The translations under genes were made by a program, and so were the position numbers. Under the pieces are notes generated by a model. That model was given only the letters and a program-made list of their open reading frames with translations. It was not told where the DNA came from and ran no database searches. Of a DNA stretch of 64,000 bases, positions 48,860 through 63,900 are shown one piece after another; position 1 is the stretch's first letter; each line of letters begins with the position of its first letter. Source of the DNA: Psilocybe azurescens (taxonomy: Eukaryota > Basidiomycota > Agaricomycetes > Agaricales > Agrocybaceae); contig JAJIRX010000500.1 in NCBI GenBank assembly GCA_023853785.1, forward strand, positions 496,001 to 560,000. Direction: 5' to 3'.

Positions 48860-50109
48860 ATTGAAACAAGGATTTAGCAATAGAACGAGCCAAATGCTTC
48901 AAGATTTATAGTAGAAAATGGTGGAGCATCGCTAATAATAATTCCGTGTGATGCTGGACAACTCTCAAGCTGTCGAGATAAGAGTTCGAAGAATCATCAC
49001 ATGAGTTGTTCCATCTGCCTCACAATATGGTTCTTTTATGTGAGCTTTTGAACGTTGGATCACGATGACAATGTCGATGTCCCCCGCTCGACTCTGGTTC
49101 AGCACACACAGAATTTAGCCGCCAAGATGGTGATTCTATGGCCCTGCTGCTCCATGAAACAATAGACCAAAATCGAATGAAACATTGCGTCCTTCACAGT
49201 AGTCCTCAAGCCAGAATCACCAAATTTCTACAGCCCGCAGCAGCAGCAACATCCATATAAGCAAGCTTCTTGAGATTATCAAGCGCATGGGTCTCAAAGC
49301 CTTTGCATATGGAACAGAGATTCAGTGCTAGAGAAAATGAAGGGTTCTTTCCTCAGAACAACCTATGGAGTAATCCACTGTGATCGCGGGGGTATAAAAA
49401 TATAGTCAGACTTATGTGAAAAACATTCTCACTTACAAAATCATGATGAATGCTGATAGAGCCTGGTACCCGACTACCGTATGTCATAAATTTAGAACGT
49501 TTGCCATGAGGGTACGACGGTTTCAAAGGGGCGAAAGAATTTCTGGAAGTTAAAGACGTAAAAATTTGCACAACTTCAGCCGACCTACCGTTCGGCCTAC
49601 ACATGATCACTACACGGCCCGTTGGCAGTAGCCACATGAGTAGAGCGAGACAATGTTCGTGTTGGTCAAACTGAGAACTTGAATACTTATGTGCCAGGTC
49701 ATGGAACTTGAGAAAGTGGCACAACCAAGAAAGTCCAATCATTGATGATTGTGGGAAGAATTTGACCCGATATGGAATTCCACCAGCTCCAATTCCAAAC
49801 CAGCTGCCTGACTAACTTGTTACTTCTAACTGTGGTCCTTTGGCCGTTCTCTGTTCATCCGCGAACGTTCTTAGGACCTTGCCAACCTGAGGAAGCTTCC
49901 ACGGCGCACGCTTTGGATTGCAACAGATGCATGATCCTGTCCTTGAGACTACATAGTGTAATAGTAATATTGGGACGACTTCGGTCAGACTTTGCATGGG
50001 AATTGGCGACTGGAAGCTGAAGTCAAGCTGAAGTATTGGGCCGAGATCAAGTTTATTGCTTTTCAATCCGGGAGTCTACGTCCAACCTACACATCACGAG
50101 TGAAACAGT
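48860..50109. other. Intergenic region with possible carboxypeptidase relic
   Basis: No intact gene is visible in 1.25 kb. Around 49455-49525, the minus strand reads PHGKRSKFMTYG. This resembles PHGRRSRNMTWG of the neighbouring carboxypeptidase, with about 16 of 20 identical bases over the best stretch. No other catalytic motif is found. The right end is the TMEM184-like promoter. Confidence 0.3.
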
Positions 50110-53100
50110 ATGTATAACACTACCGACCAATTTTGTCATAAAGTGGTGGCTCCTGCACCACCGCCTCTCTTCCAGAATGGAAAGATCGTCATCCAGGGTA
50201 CGCAAACCTGTATTATCAACCAAGACCCGCACTAATTTGGACTTTTATAGCTTATCATGTAAGGAAAACTGAATAAGAGGCTCATACACGCTCACAACGT
50301 CGCCATAGATTGGCTGGATGATTTCTGGATCTTTAGCGCTAGTGGCCATAATAACTTCTTTCTGGCTCATAAACAAGCATCTACAATGGTACACAAATGT
50401 TCGTCATCTCCTTCTTAGCTTAGAGTTACTGAGTACCCTAATGAACAGCACAGAAAAAAGAGCAACGATGTACGAATTCCCCAACAACCAAAAATAGAAT
50501 TTTCATTTACACTGCACAGATCTTGTCCGTTTACTCTTTATGGTCCCATTGTATGCCTTAATCAGCTTTGGATCATTCGTGTTCTGGGTATGAACCCTCT
50601 CGGTATCATTGTATCAGGATCATATGAACCCAATTTTTTGTAGAACCACGCAACCCCCATTATTCTGGTCCGAGATGCCTATGAGGCTATTGTCTTGACG
50701 GCTTTCTTTTATCTCCTCCTGATGTATCTAGATCATGACACCGAAGAGCAGAAAAGAATATTTACCAAACGCGGAATGTCCGTAGAAGCTGATACTATAG
50801 CTCAACGAAACGGCAAACGAATTTCCCAGTGGGTGTTTCCTTTGGGATTTATCAAGTGGAAACCCAAGGTAAGTCGGCTTTCACGTCTCCGAACTACGAA
50901 CTCTTTCTGACATTTATTGCTTGTAGGATGGCCTTTACTTCCTGCAGCTGATGAAGTGGGGCATTCTCCAATATTGTGTCATTAGACCTACGTTGGTACC
51001 TTATGAATATTGCATGTGTACATGCTCATTAATTAGCCCATGGATACAGGTCAACACTGGCTGCCGTCATTCTAGACTACATAGGTCTGTATTGCGAGAG
51101 CTCCTGGGGCTTGGGATGGGGTCATATATATGTAAGCAAACCAGAATTTCAGATATTTTTATTTTCATTGAATTCCTGGCAGATCACTATCATCATGTCG
51201 ATATCGGTCACGATTGCCATGTACTGCTTGATTCAACTCTACGTCACCGTGGCGCCGGAATTGGCTGTACACAAGCCTTTGTTGAAATTATTTTCTGTTA
51301 AGGCTGTTGGTAAGTTTCTATTCACTTTGAATTTCTGACTCATGAACACGCGGTTAGTTTTCCTCACTTTCTGGCAAGCTACATTTCTGTCGCTTCTCAG
51401 CATGTTTGGACTCGTGAAAGATGTAAGTTGCATGCGAACTGTTTATTGTTGATCTGATATATACTATCGCAGACAAAATATATGACTGCAGAGGATATCA
51501 ACATTGGGATTGGCGCGGTGTTGGAGACCTTCGAGATGATGTAAGGGTTGCTTAAATATCAAGGGCATATACTTACCCCATTATACCAGGATTTTCGCTT
51601 TCTTACATATTCGTGCATTCAGCTACAAGTCATATCAACATCCTCATCCAAAATCATCTAATAGCTCGACTCCGCCTCTGTCTAAGACTCCTCAATGGCG
51701 CTCCCTTGCTCATGCAATGGATTTCCGAGAAACATTCCGAGAAATTTGGATCGGTTGCGTTTACATGTTCGACAGGATGCGGGGTAAAGAACCAACCACT
51801 GACTTCGGGGTCATACGCGAAACCCACTATGCGGGTGTATTTGGAATGCAAAGAGCATTATCAGGTAAAGTACAGTCGGTACCTCGCCACTCGGATCGTA
51901 AGGCCCACTTGGACAAGCCTACCTTCCCAAACGTTCGAATTGAAGTTGATCAGTCTGTCGAAATTGAGGTAGCGGGACAGAGACAATGGTTGATGTTGGG
52001 TGATTATGATCGACGTGGACTACATCCGAAGCGAGAAAAAAGCGAAGGTCTCCAGGAACAGATCGATCGTGAACTTGAGAGACTCGGATATCCAGACGGT
52101 TCGTTCCCTTACTTCTTTGCTGTAGTCAGTTTTTACGAGTCACACAGCGCACAATAAGGACACACGAGATCCCATAGCAGGTGGTGTGCATCACCCGACT
52201 GGCCAGCGTTCGTGGTGGCGAAATGTCTACAATCGTATCTCGCAATCCGGTCCTGAAGCAGACGAGAGTGAAAAAGAACCCTTAAAACGTAGAAGGTTTT
52301 CACGCATGTCGTCCCATCGACATCATAATCGTGGCGACACCGAGCTTAAAGATATAAGCCGTAATATTGACGATCAGCCTCCTAGAAGCATACTTCGCCC
52401 GCTTAAAGTTCACCGTTCGCGAAATATGGCATCCCATGATGAACGATCTCCAGCTCAAGATGATATTCTGCAGTCGATCGTTGAAGATCATTTGCCACTA
52501 CATCATCACCACAATCCGGAAAGTAACCTGCGTATTGTCTCTCCTGTATCTCCAGGCCAGCGCGCTACGAGATCGCCCCCTGTTGCTTCTCGCCTTCTAT
52601 CTCCCAATTTAATAACCCCCACCGATGGTCTTCCACGACCATTATCCTATGACAGTCCATATGCCTTAGATATTCCCATCAGATCACCAATCGATCCGAA
52701 TCAGGAAAATCAATTCCGTCTTTCCGTGGCTGAAAGACAAGGCGGATCGTCAAGCCGCCCCTCTGGAAATTCTCTGGCCATGTCAGCCCCCCTGGATCCT
52801 TACAACCAATCAAACCCAAAGAAAGTCCAATATGTTTGGAATCCGCCACCGACACAGTCGAAATTTAATCCGAGTCTTATGCTTCCAGACGCACTGGGAA
52901 AAGACCCCTATCGTCATCGTTCGTCGATTCATCGACGTGAACCCGCAACAGTGTCGCAGGATTTGGATATGCGACAGCAGGGTCGTGCATTTCCTCCTTC
53001 TCGAGCCCGCTTTTCAGACCTATCTTTCGATTCGACAAATCTCGAGACGTATACAGCGAATGACAACGGGGAGTCAATTAAATATACTGGTTGTCCTTAA
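50110..53100 (+). CDS. DUF300 / TMEM184 (organic solute transporter alpha-like) membrane protein
   Basis: This is a seven-span protein of the TMEM184/OST-alpha family, with a proposed role in solute transport or vacuolar membrane trafficking. From the ATG at 50110 it reads APPPLFQNGKIVIQG, then AYH, IGWMISGSLALVAIITSFWL, KKEQRYLVRLLFMVPLYAL, LVRDAYEAIVLTAFFYLLLM, GKRISQWVFPLGFIKWKPKD, STLAAVILDYIGLYCESSWG and FEMMIFAFLHIRAFSYKSY. A long Ser/Pro/His-rich cytosolic tail of about 400 residues ends YTGCP at 53100. At least nine introns are present. Two exons are tiny: 8 nt at 50251-50258 (AYH) and 16 nt at 50454-50469 (KKEQR). The frame is intact. Confidence 0.88.
50251..50258 (+). other. 8-nt microexon of the TMEM184-like gene
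   Basis: CTTATCAT lies between a 53-bp intron (50198-50250) and a 50-bp intron (50259-50308). It codes A-Y-H at a site where the family has a similar short stretch. Skipping would shift the frame. Confidence 0.7.
50454..50469 (+). other. 16-nt microexon of the TMEM184-like gene
   Basis: The exon codes KKEQR plus the first base of Tyr, part of the conserved YT-KKEQRY-VR block. It is flanked by GTTCGT...ACAG on the left and GTACGA...ACAG on the right. Confidence 0.7.
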
Positions 53101-53614
53101 TGCTCTGTTACTTATTTGGTATTTGATCATGCCTTTACATTGGTTTCTATCGTCACGACTAGTTACGAATAATGACTTTATGAAACACTGACGAGTAGTA
53201 GTCCTCCTATGCACATACCGTATCTACTGCATATATCTTTTCACGATGGTTTGTTTCTTTTCAATGTAACAATTCTTTCGGTGCGATGTTGAAGCATAGA
53301 ACACAACTAATATGAATTAACAGTAGAACTAGATTGAAAATCAACGAAGTTGGCGATACAAGGGGTAATATAAAATTGCTCCTGTACGCTCCTTGAAGCG
53401 CTTCGGAGCTATGCCCTGTAAATCTAAAACTATAGGAATACAAGCATTTTGGTAATGGTGGTAGGAGTCAAAAATTGTTCAATACAAATACAGAACAAGA
53501 GAGCAGAGCAATGGATACAGGTCGACTTGAAAGCAAAGAATGTCAGAAAAGAAAGGAGCATAGAAAGAATAAAATAGTGTAACGAATCCGAAATATTGGT
53601 CGTGAAAGGGGTCA
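53101..53614. other. Convergent 3' spacer
   Basis: 514 bp lie between the ends of the TMEM184-like gene and the halogenase. It is AT-rich and has no gene. Confidence 0.4.
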
Positions 53615-55874
<2,260 letters not shown>

Positions 55875-56666
55875 GGAGAAGAGGGAAAGGAATGAGAGAC
55901 AAGAATTGTCAATGATGCCTTTATATCAGACACAGAGACTCTAAAACGAAGGCTCGTAAAGGAAGGCCAACTTCCGAAAGAGGACATCCACGTTCCATTT
56001 CTAATCTTCTTTGCAAAGTCACCGGCCGCGGACGCCGATAATCATAATTAAACATGAAACCTATACCTTACCCTAGACAGTTCCTGTCAAGATAAGCGCA
56101 TAATCCTAACACTGTCCTCACCACCAGATCATATCTTATGTGTATTCCAGTCGATTCAGCCCAAATTAGCCTCGAATGCATGCAGCGCGCTCTACGGAAC
56201 AGTGTTGGTCGCATAAGGCTGTTTTCTTTCTTTTTCACTTATCATGTGATTCCGAGGATACTGAGTGAAAAGAGTGGGTCTTGAGCTTAATAGAAGACCG
56301 AGGACAAAAGAGTGTGTTTGGTTGACGATACGTCCCTCGAACCTAATAACCCCACTGGAAGAACACCTCATTCGTTTGGCAGGGAAGGTGTTGTATCGAT
56401 GCAGGAATGTTGATCAGTGACACGGAGTAAAGCTACAGAGGATTATTATTCGACGGTCTGAAGTTGAACCTTGAAAGGATCAAAAACTGTCATGTGTCAC
56501 AGATATGATTAAAGTAGCATGCGTGTGATAGGACGCGTCTGTGACTGGCACATTGGTTGAGTCACATTATTCAAACTCGGATTAATACATTCAAAATGCA
56601 TTATACCCCTTAGCCTTAGCCTATCCAGCAGAGCTCTTTGTACATGGTCAGCTACTTTGAACATAA
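55875..56666. other. Divergent spacer, halogenase / unknown protein
   Basis: 792 bp lie between two opposite start codons. No gene or clear promoter motif is visible. Confidence 0.4.
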
Positions 56667-57658
56667 ATGGATCCCATGCAACAATTGATTGCAAAGGTCC
56701 GGGAAGAAAATTTGACGAATCTCGAGGAGAAAGGCCCAGAGGATGCAAAATCAATCATTGGTGAGGTTATACGAAGCCAACTCACCCTGGCGTATCTTAT
56801 GACTAGCTCTATGTTGTACAGAAATTCTGGATACCGTTCTTTCCAAAAACAAGGAACATTCTCATGGACAGGCACCTCCCCTAGATATCATCATCTATGC
56901 TTTGAACAACATTCTCCATCCCACTTTTCTTCCAGACTTCATGTCGGATTTCCTTCACCTTTTACTATGATCGAGTTCTACCGGATATGGATAACCGAGA
57001 AGGCCGCACTAGCGATTGAAATGAATACGTTCTACAAAGGTACATCCGACGCAAATATTATACTCCTCGCACAGGAAGAGGAGGATTTTTTACGTAGTTT
57101 AATCGATAGCCAGGAAGTTTACAGGGAAATATTTATGACAATTGTTGAAAAGTGCTGTACACTCGTGAGTTCAATCATTTACGGTGGCAAATACTCAATA
57201 TAATCGTGTGTGTTTCGCAGGACTTGAAAAGGCTTTGGCTTGCTAATTCTAACGTCGATTTTTGGGTTCGATGGAACGAGTACCTATCCATCTTCAACAG
57301 TTCCAATGGTGCACTCCCGTCCCATAGCTTTCATCATAAGCTTTCAGTTGATGAAATTGATCAACTGAGAGGCGTGGGTCTACAAGTCAGGGACTTCATG
57401 GATACCACTGTCGATGCTGCTCAGCGACTCCGAAAAGGGTAGGTTCACTGCACCGTCTGTATTCATTAGGCGAACTCATCATTTATTCCAAGAAAATCAA
57501 TCCACGATACTGTAACAGACAAAGATTTCCAAAATGAATATCTGTCTCTGGAAATGTCGTCGGAAATGCTTGACGCTATTAATTATCACCAAATGCTTGT
57601 GCAGGAAGCGGTTCAAAAGTTTACGACTATTGTCCCAAGGATGTCGCAGTACATGTAA
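56667..57658 (+). CDS. Hypothetical helical protein
   Basis: I do not recognise this gene. The ATG at 56667 gives MDPMQQLIAKVREENLTNLE. An intron from about 56761 (GTGAGG) to 56822 joins KSII to EILDTVLSKNKEHSHGQAPP and then LDIIIYALNNILHPTFLPDF. One T appears to be missing in T4 at 56960-56963; adding it joins MSDFLHLF to TMIEFYRIWITEKAALAIEM. Later exons read KRLWLANSNVDFWVRWNEYL and DEIDQLRGVGLQVRDFMDTT, and after a last intron KSIHDTVTDKDFQNEYLSLE. The stop is at 57656-57658. The protein is almost wholly helical and acidic, with no signal peptide or span. It converges on PDAT with an 85 bp gap. Confidence 0.6.
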
Positions 57659-57743
57659 CTCTGTAGTGTTGTTTATAGGTATAGCTTTATATGTACTCAT
57701 GCGCAAAACTTCCTGGTATCTAGTAGTATCTACGTGCAACACA

Positions 57744-60700
57744 TCAATCCCATTGCATTTTTTGCGAATACTCTCGGATGTTCGAGACAAAATGGTCTTG
57801 AATCTCGCTGCCAACACCACTTGCTACCTTCAGAAGAATCTCATTGAGACCAGTCGATCCGAGGATATCGACATGGTCGCTGGTATTCGCGCCTCCTCTT
57901 GGAATAGTCGGAACTGGACGATGTGGTAGCTGCAATCAAAACACAGCAATTAGAATAATGCACGTGTGAAGAAACTAAATACACGTACTTCAACGGTCGT
58001 GATTTTGATTCCTGCGGGGTTCCATCGTTTCCGTTTCCACCCTTCTACACACATGGATCCCAGACTTATCAGGCTAACAGTGCCATCGCCTTCTCCCATC
58101 TTCACACCGTTGCGAACCTGCAGAATCATGTCAGTCAGCCCGCGTTGAATGAGATGTTACCCCATAATTTTATACCTTTGGCCATGCTGTCTCGCTCGTG
58201 TACGCAGCATCTATCCAGCTTATTCGTGATAAAGGCATGTCAAGAGGCGGGCGGGCCTTTTCACATCCACCAACGACATCTTCATCTTCACATTGTGCGC
58301 TAGCGGCATCTGGGGGCGCCTCGTCATGCTCATATTGACCGCGAGCATACCAGTAAGATCTCTGACAAAAAACAGAGTTTGAACACTTATAGACAAAACA
58401 GCTATGTAGTTTTCACCTCAGTTTCTTTTCCATGGCCGTACACGCAATAAATTTTCATGGACGGTGCATACGGCAGGCTGCGTGGTAGACTGAGCAATGG
58501 TAAGATGTTTTATTTTGAAAAAATGACACACCTGACTTCTAAAGGATTTGACCATTTTGTATGGTCAACATTATTTCTTTTCAACTGCGCTTCGTCTCTC
58601 TCGATTCCATAGGAGTAGTTAGATTCGAGCATTTTCTTGTGGCAATGCAATTTAGCGTCGTCAGCACTGATTCATGTCACGAAATTTTACCTGGAAAGTG
58701 ACGGGAGTATGCTCCAGAATCCAAGCAGATGCATCTACAGCAGTCATATTCGCACTTATATCGTCAGCTGGGGTCGAGTTCTCCCGGAATGCTATGAGTT
58801 GACCGTGACTGTGGGTTGCATCACAGCCATCATCTGGTGCATGGGTGCCGTTTCCCCAGATGGCATTGCCCCCCTGCAGCCACTTTTCAACCCTAATATG
58901 ATAAGCTTGCAAGAAATTAAATCACCTTCATCCACATGCTAGCGCTACCGGCCCAGCTCCGGAAGAGCGACTGCCGTTCCTTTCGTGAAAAAAAACCGCT
59001 CTAGAACTGCCCAGACAGTGAGATGACCTTATACCTTAATACATTGATGGAACACGTACCATAGGCACCGGCAGGATGCATTTGAACAGTGTCTTTCATT
59101 TCTCCGGAGAGAAAGGCTGCCATTGCTTTGGCCTATAGATCGTTAGAGCCTTACAAAACATAACATGTCGAGCGACGCACCACGCCCTGCACGAACGAAA
59201 AAATATTGGTGAGTATACTTTTTCCGAGAGAGAGAAGACAGCAGACCAGGTGGGTCGGCGCAATGGCGACATAGCCTTCGATATGTTTCTGTAAATTGAA
59301 CCTATTTTCAGGACTTCACTGCCCAATAATGAACGGAAGATGGTAATACCTCGACCCAGTCGGAGCCACCATTTCCATGCAAGGGTGATTCGACCCACTT
59401 GGAGCTAGGCTGCTTGAGATTTAATAGGACGACGCCAGGTTGGTACGAATCTTACAAATACTGCAAATTTCTTTATGAGAATATATTTCAAAGTCGACCA
59501 TCGTTTACTCGTACCAGAAACACCTAAATCAAGTTCAGCATGAGAAACAGATACAGATCATTTAACTCACTGAACAACCCATGGAATGTGCGGCTATTAC
59601 GACCTTTTTCCGTTGTCGATGTCTGAGTACACATGTCTAAGGAACGTATCTGTAAGGTGACGTTGGATGTACTACTTACTTCAAGCTTTCAATCGTAGTC
59701 TTCAGTTTCGAGAAATATCCATCGCGTTCCTCCAAATTATAATACGACAGTCGCCAGTCATATGGTGCAAGAAATAAGTTATTTGTATCGTAGTTGATCA
59801 CGGCCAGGTTCTCCACAATCTTGGACCTAAGGAAGACTTGTTAGCTGATGGAAGTCATACAGGAGAGGAAGGAAGTCCTACCAGATCCAATATCCTTGTA
59901 TCAAAGAACTCGCGGCGTCGATTCCCTCCGCAGCACGAATTTTGGCATCGGGAGGATCGAGACCCGTGATAGGATCAAGCATCATCGCAGCTATCCATTT
60001 CTCTTTGTTGAATGTCACTTGAGACAACATATTGAATCCACCCCATAGCTTCTCGCGAAAGAAAGGTCGGTAAGCAGGAGCCGTCGACCAAGATTCAAGT
60101 CCCTGTTCATTCAAGGTTCACTTCGAGGAATGAAATGAATTGTCACCAATAGTGCATTCACTCACTGTAGAAACAATCCCAGGTATCAGAACCATTGGAT
60201 GCTCGGCGCTTAGACCTCGTGCTTTCATGGCCTCTCCTACCTGAAATTCTCGACCGTCGTTGTTGAACTTCCAAACTTCAGGAATACTAGTCCGAAGACG
60301 CGTCCACTCGGCTTCCACTCTCGACATGTCGAAACCAGAGAACTGAGGCAAATTGATGTCATACTGATCTACGAGGGTGATTACTTGGGCTTGGAAGTCT
60401 TGGAGGTCTTGAGGTTCAACGAAAGCAAATCCGAGCAGTGTACCGACTGGAAAGGATATGTTAACAAGATGTGGTTTACTTCAACCAGATATTCTGTGAA
60501 CATACAAAGTATCCCAAGAGGAAAAAGAAACCTTCCTGTAGCAAAGAAAGACTAAATTTCATTCAGAGACAGAGATATTCTAGCAAAGGTCGATAAATAC
60601 CCGTTTATTGCCTTTCTTTAAAGCCTCTACTTCTGTTTTCAACCTTTCTTTAGAGTCAGACCGCTCGAGACCTAATTGTGAGTCGGCTTGCGTCGATAAA

Positions 60701-60759
60701 CTTCCGGATTGCTTTACTGGATCGCCATGGGAAGACTTGACCCGTCTTGTCAGAGGCAT
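57744..60759 (-). CDS. LRO1: Phospholipid:diacylglycerol acyltransferase (PDAT, Lro1)
   Basis: This ER enzyme makes triacylglycerol by moving an acyl chain from a phospholipid to diacylglycerol. The start ATG at 60759 gives MPLTRRVKSSHGDPVKQSGS; a basic cytosolic head and one membrane span follow (RFLFPLGIL, then an intron). LCAT-family blocks are EHPMVLIPGIVSTGLESWST, FREKLWGGFNML, WIAAMMLDPITGLDPP, APYDWRLSYYNLEERDGYFS, the nucleophile in VVIAAHSMGCS, HGNGGSDWVEKHIEGYVAIA and GSASMWMKGGNAIWGNGTHA. The C-terminus is NEILLKVASG, then SNIREYSQKMQWD. One extra A in the A8 run at 58988-58995 breaks the frame; with seven it reads VLERFFSRKERQSLFRSWAG. It shares a 220 bp divergent promoter with the P4-ATPase. 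Confidence 0.9.
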
Positions 60760-60979
60760 ATTGTCGTCGGTCGACGCCCACAACAAGACGTTTCCAGGAT
60801 AGGGGAAGTTATGCCGAACTTGACTCCATAAATGGAATTACCTTATTTTGGACTGTTGTGTGACAGCCTTCAATGCTTGACATAGCGGGTTGTAACTCAA
60901 CTGCGCGTTGGCCGTTTACTGCTGTAGCATCATCGCATCTTCTTCGTTCGGGAAACGATCTCAAAAGGCCTCTAGCGCT

Positions 60980-63900
60980 ATGAGCGACGACTTTCTACGG
61001 CTTGTTTCTCAAGCAAACCCAGCCACACGACAATACCAGCCTGCTAATGGCTATCCTCCTTCTGGAACGGCTGGTCCGTATTCCGATCGCTCGCCTCAAC
61101 TACTCGACCCTTTCTTCGACGATGAAGATGAGAATGTACCAGACTCTGCCTTTGGGAGACCGGCACCAATGCAGTCTCAAGAAAGCGGTCTACCTCTAGC
61201 CCGTTCTGCTGCTCCTCCAGCAGGCGTTGGTCCCTCGAGTTCTTCATCCGGCTTACCGCAGGGCTGGAATTTCGACGACGACGACTTCCAACCTGGCAAC
61301 AATGCTAGCTTTCCGGGACCCCCTAAATCAACCCCACCGAAGGCTGGTTCTTCCTCGAGATTTCGGTCTCGGAAATGGAAATGGCCTTGGGAAAAGGAAA
61401 AGGTTTTGACTGGAGAACGTGTCGTTGCGCTGAATAACAGCGTTGCAAACGCCGAATTTGGTTCAAACTTTGTATCAACGAGCAAATATAATATAGCAAC
61501 ATTCATCCCGAAGTTTCTATTTGGTGCGTTCCGAAACTACTCAACATCAAATCGTGCACTAACACAGACAACCCCCATGCAGAACAATTTTCCAAATATG
61601 CCAATCTGTTCTTTCTCTTCACGGCTTGCATCCAACAAATTCCTGGTGTATCTCCTACGCAACCCTATACGACAATAGTTCCACTGGCTGTTGTACTGAT
61701 GGCTTCGGCTTTCAAAGAATTGCAGGAGGATTTAGTATGTCAGTTTTTCTCACCTCTGATCCTTTCTTACATCGAAGTGTAGAAACGTCACCAATCTGAC
61801 AACGATCTCAACGCCCGGAAAGCAAAGGTTCTGACGCCTCAGTCCACTTTTGTGGAAAAGAAGTGGAAAGATATTCAAGTGGGAGATATTGTTCGCGTAG
61901 AAAACAACGATTTCATCCCGGCCGACTTGTTGTTGATGACCTCAAGTGAACCTGAAGGTCTATGCTATATCGAAACGTCAAATCTTGATGGGTATGCAAT
62001 TAATCAATACAAATTATTTATCTTACATTTATTTGACCAGCGAGACCAATCTCAAAATCAAGGAAGCATCGCCACATACTGCCCCCCCTGACTAACCCGA
62101 CCTTGATAAACTCTCTACATGGCTCCCTAAGATCTGAGCAGCCTAACAACTCATTATACACGTATGAAGGGACCTTGGATCTCATTTCTGATAGTGGTGT
62201 TCCAAAGCAGATACCTCTAGGTCCTGACCAGGTCTTATTGCGTGGGGCACAGCTACGAAATACACCTTGGGTATACGGTCTCACTGTTTTCACTGGTCAT
62301 GAAACGAAGTTAATGCGGAATGCAACGTGAGAGCATGGCAAACATATTCTTGTCTCAATACTAATCTGATTCAACAGTGCGGCCCCTGTCAAACGAACTG
62401 CTGTTGAAAGGCAGGTGAACGCGCAAATCGTATTTCTCTTCATACTTTTGCTTGCGCTTTCGCTTGGTTCGACGGTTGGGAGTAGTATCAGGACATGGTT
62501 CTTCTCAAGTTCGCAGTGGTATCTATTTGAGACTTCTTCTCTCACTGGTCGAGGTGAGCATTACAATTGTCGATTCGGTGCAAGTGGACGCTGATATAAC
62601 TGTTTATAGCGAAAGGCTTCATTGAAGGTTTGTTGCTTATTTCTATGTTCCAACTCTGCTGACTTACCTGCCTCAAGACATCTTAACTTTCATCATTCTA
62701 TACAACAATCTCATCCCTATATCTTTAATTGTCACCATGGAAGTCGTAAAATATCAGCAGGCCCAACTCATTAATTCTGACTTGGATATGTATTATGCCC
62801 GAACCGACACCCCAGCACTTTGCCGCACATCTTCGTTGGTGGAAGAACTAGGACAAATCGAATACGTATTCAGCGACAAAACCGGAACATTGACATGTAA
62901 CGAGATGGAATTCCGATGCTGCAGTATAGCTGGCAATGCCTATGCAGATGTCGTTGACGAAACTAAGCGAGAAGGAGAGGATGGGAGAAGAGGATGGAGA
63001 ACGTTCGCCGAAATGAGGGATAACTTGAACGACACCGATAATCCCTTTGTTGATCAACCATTGTCTCCCAGTAACCCTCAGGAACAAGAGAAACAGATCA
63101 TCAGAGAGTTTCTTACATTGCTGGCCGTTTGCCATACTGTTATTCCAGAAGTTGTAGACGGGAAGATGGTCTATCAAGCTTCCAGTCCAGACGAGGCTGC
63201 TCTGGTAGCCGGTGCTGAGCAACTTGGCTACCAGTTTCATGTCAGTGTTATAATTGATGTTGTATGAAACTTGGCTAACATCTTTATCCAGACTCGAAAG
63301 CCTAAATCTGTCTTTGTGAATATTCGGGGTCAATCACAAGAATTCGAAGTCTTAAAAGTTTGTGAGTTTAACTCAACACGCAAACGGATGTCAACGGTCG
63401 TGAGGTGTTCAGACGGGACAATCAAGCTTTACACGAAGGGCGCCGACACGGTTATTTTAGAGCGTTTAAGCCGGAATCAACCTTACACAGAAGCCACTCT
63501 TTCACACCTCGAGGTCCGTCCCATGCTTCTACTATTCTTCATCCTCTCACACAAAGTCAATAGGACTATGCTACCGAAGGTCTTCGAACTCTATGCATTG
63601 CCTATCGCGACATCTCGGAGGCAGAATATCAACAATGGGAAACTATTTATAACCAAGCCGCGGCCACTATCAATGGGCGTGGAGATGCACTGGACGAAGC
63701 GGCTGAGTTGATCGAAAAGGATCTGTTTCTTTTGGGTGCTACTGCAATTGAAGATAAGTTGCAAGACGGCGTGCCAGATACTATTCACACGTTGCAGATG
63801 GCCGGCATCAAGGTAATGCATAACATTTTCAAGCCCATTTGTTGTCACTTGTTAATCATGGAGTGTAGGTGTGGGTTCTGACTGGCGATAGGCAAGAAAC

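Noticed and set aside
57534..57929. 131-codon plus-strand frame
   Set aside because: It overlaps the real last exon of the unknown helical gene in another frame and is antisense to the PDAT C-terminus.
62082..62088. Programmed ribosomal frameshifting at the many homopolymer sites
   Set aside because: Sites differ in base, direction and context, have no common slippery heptamer or downstream structure, and hit unrelated genes.
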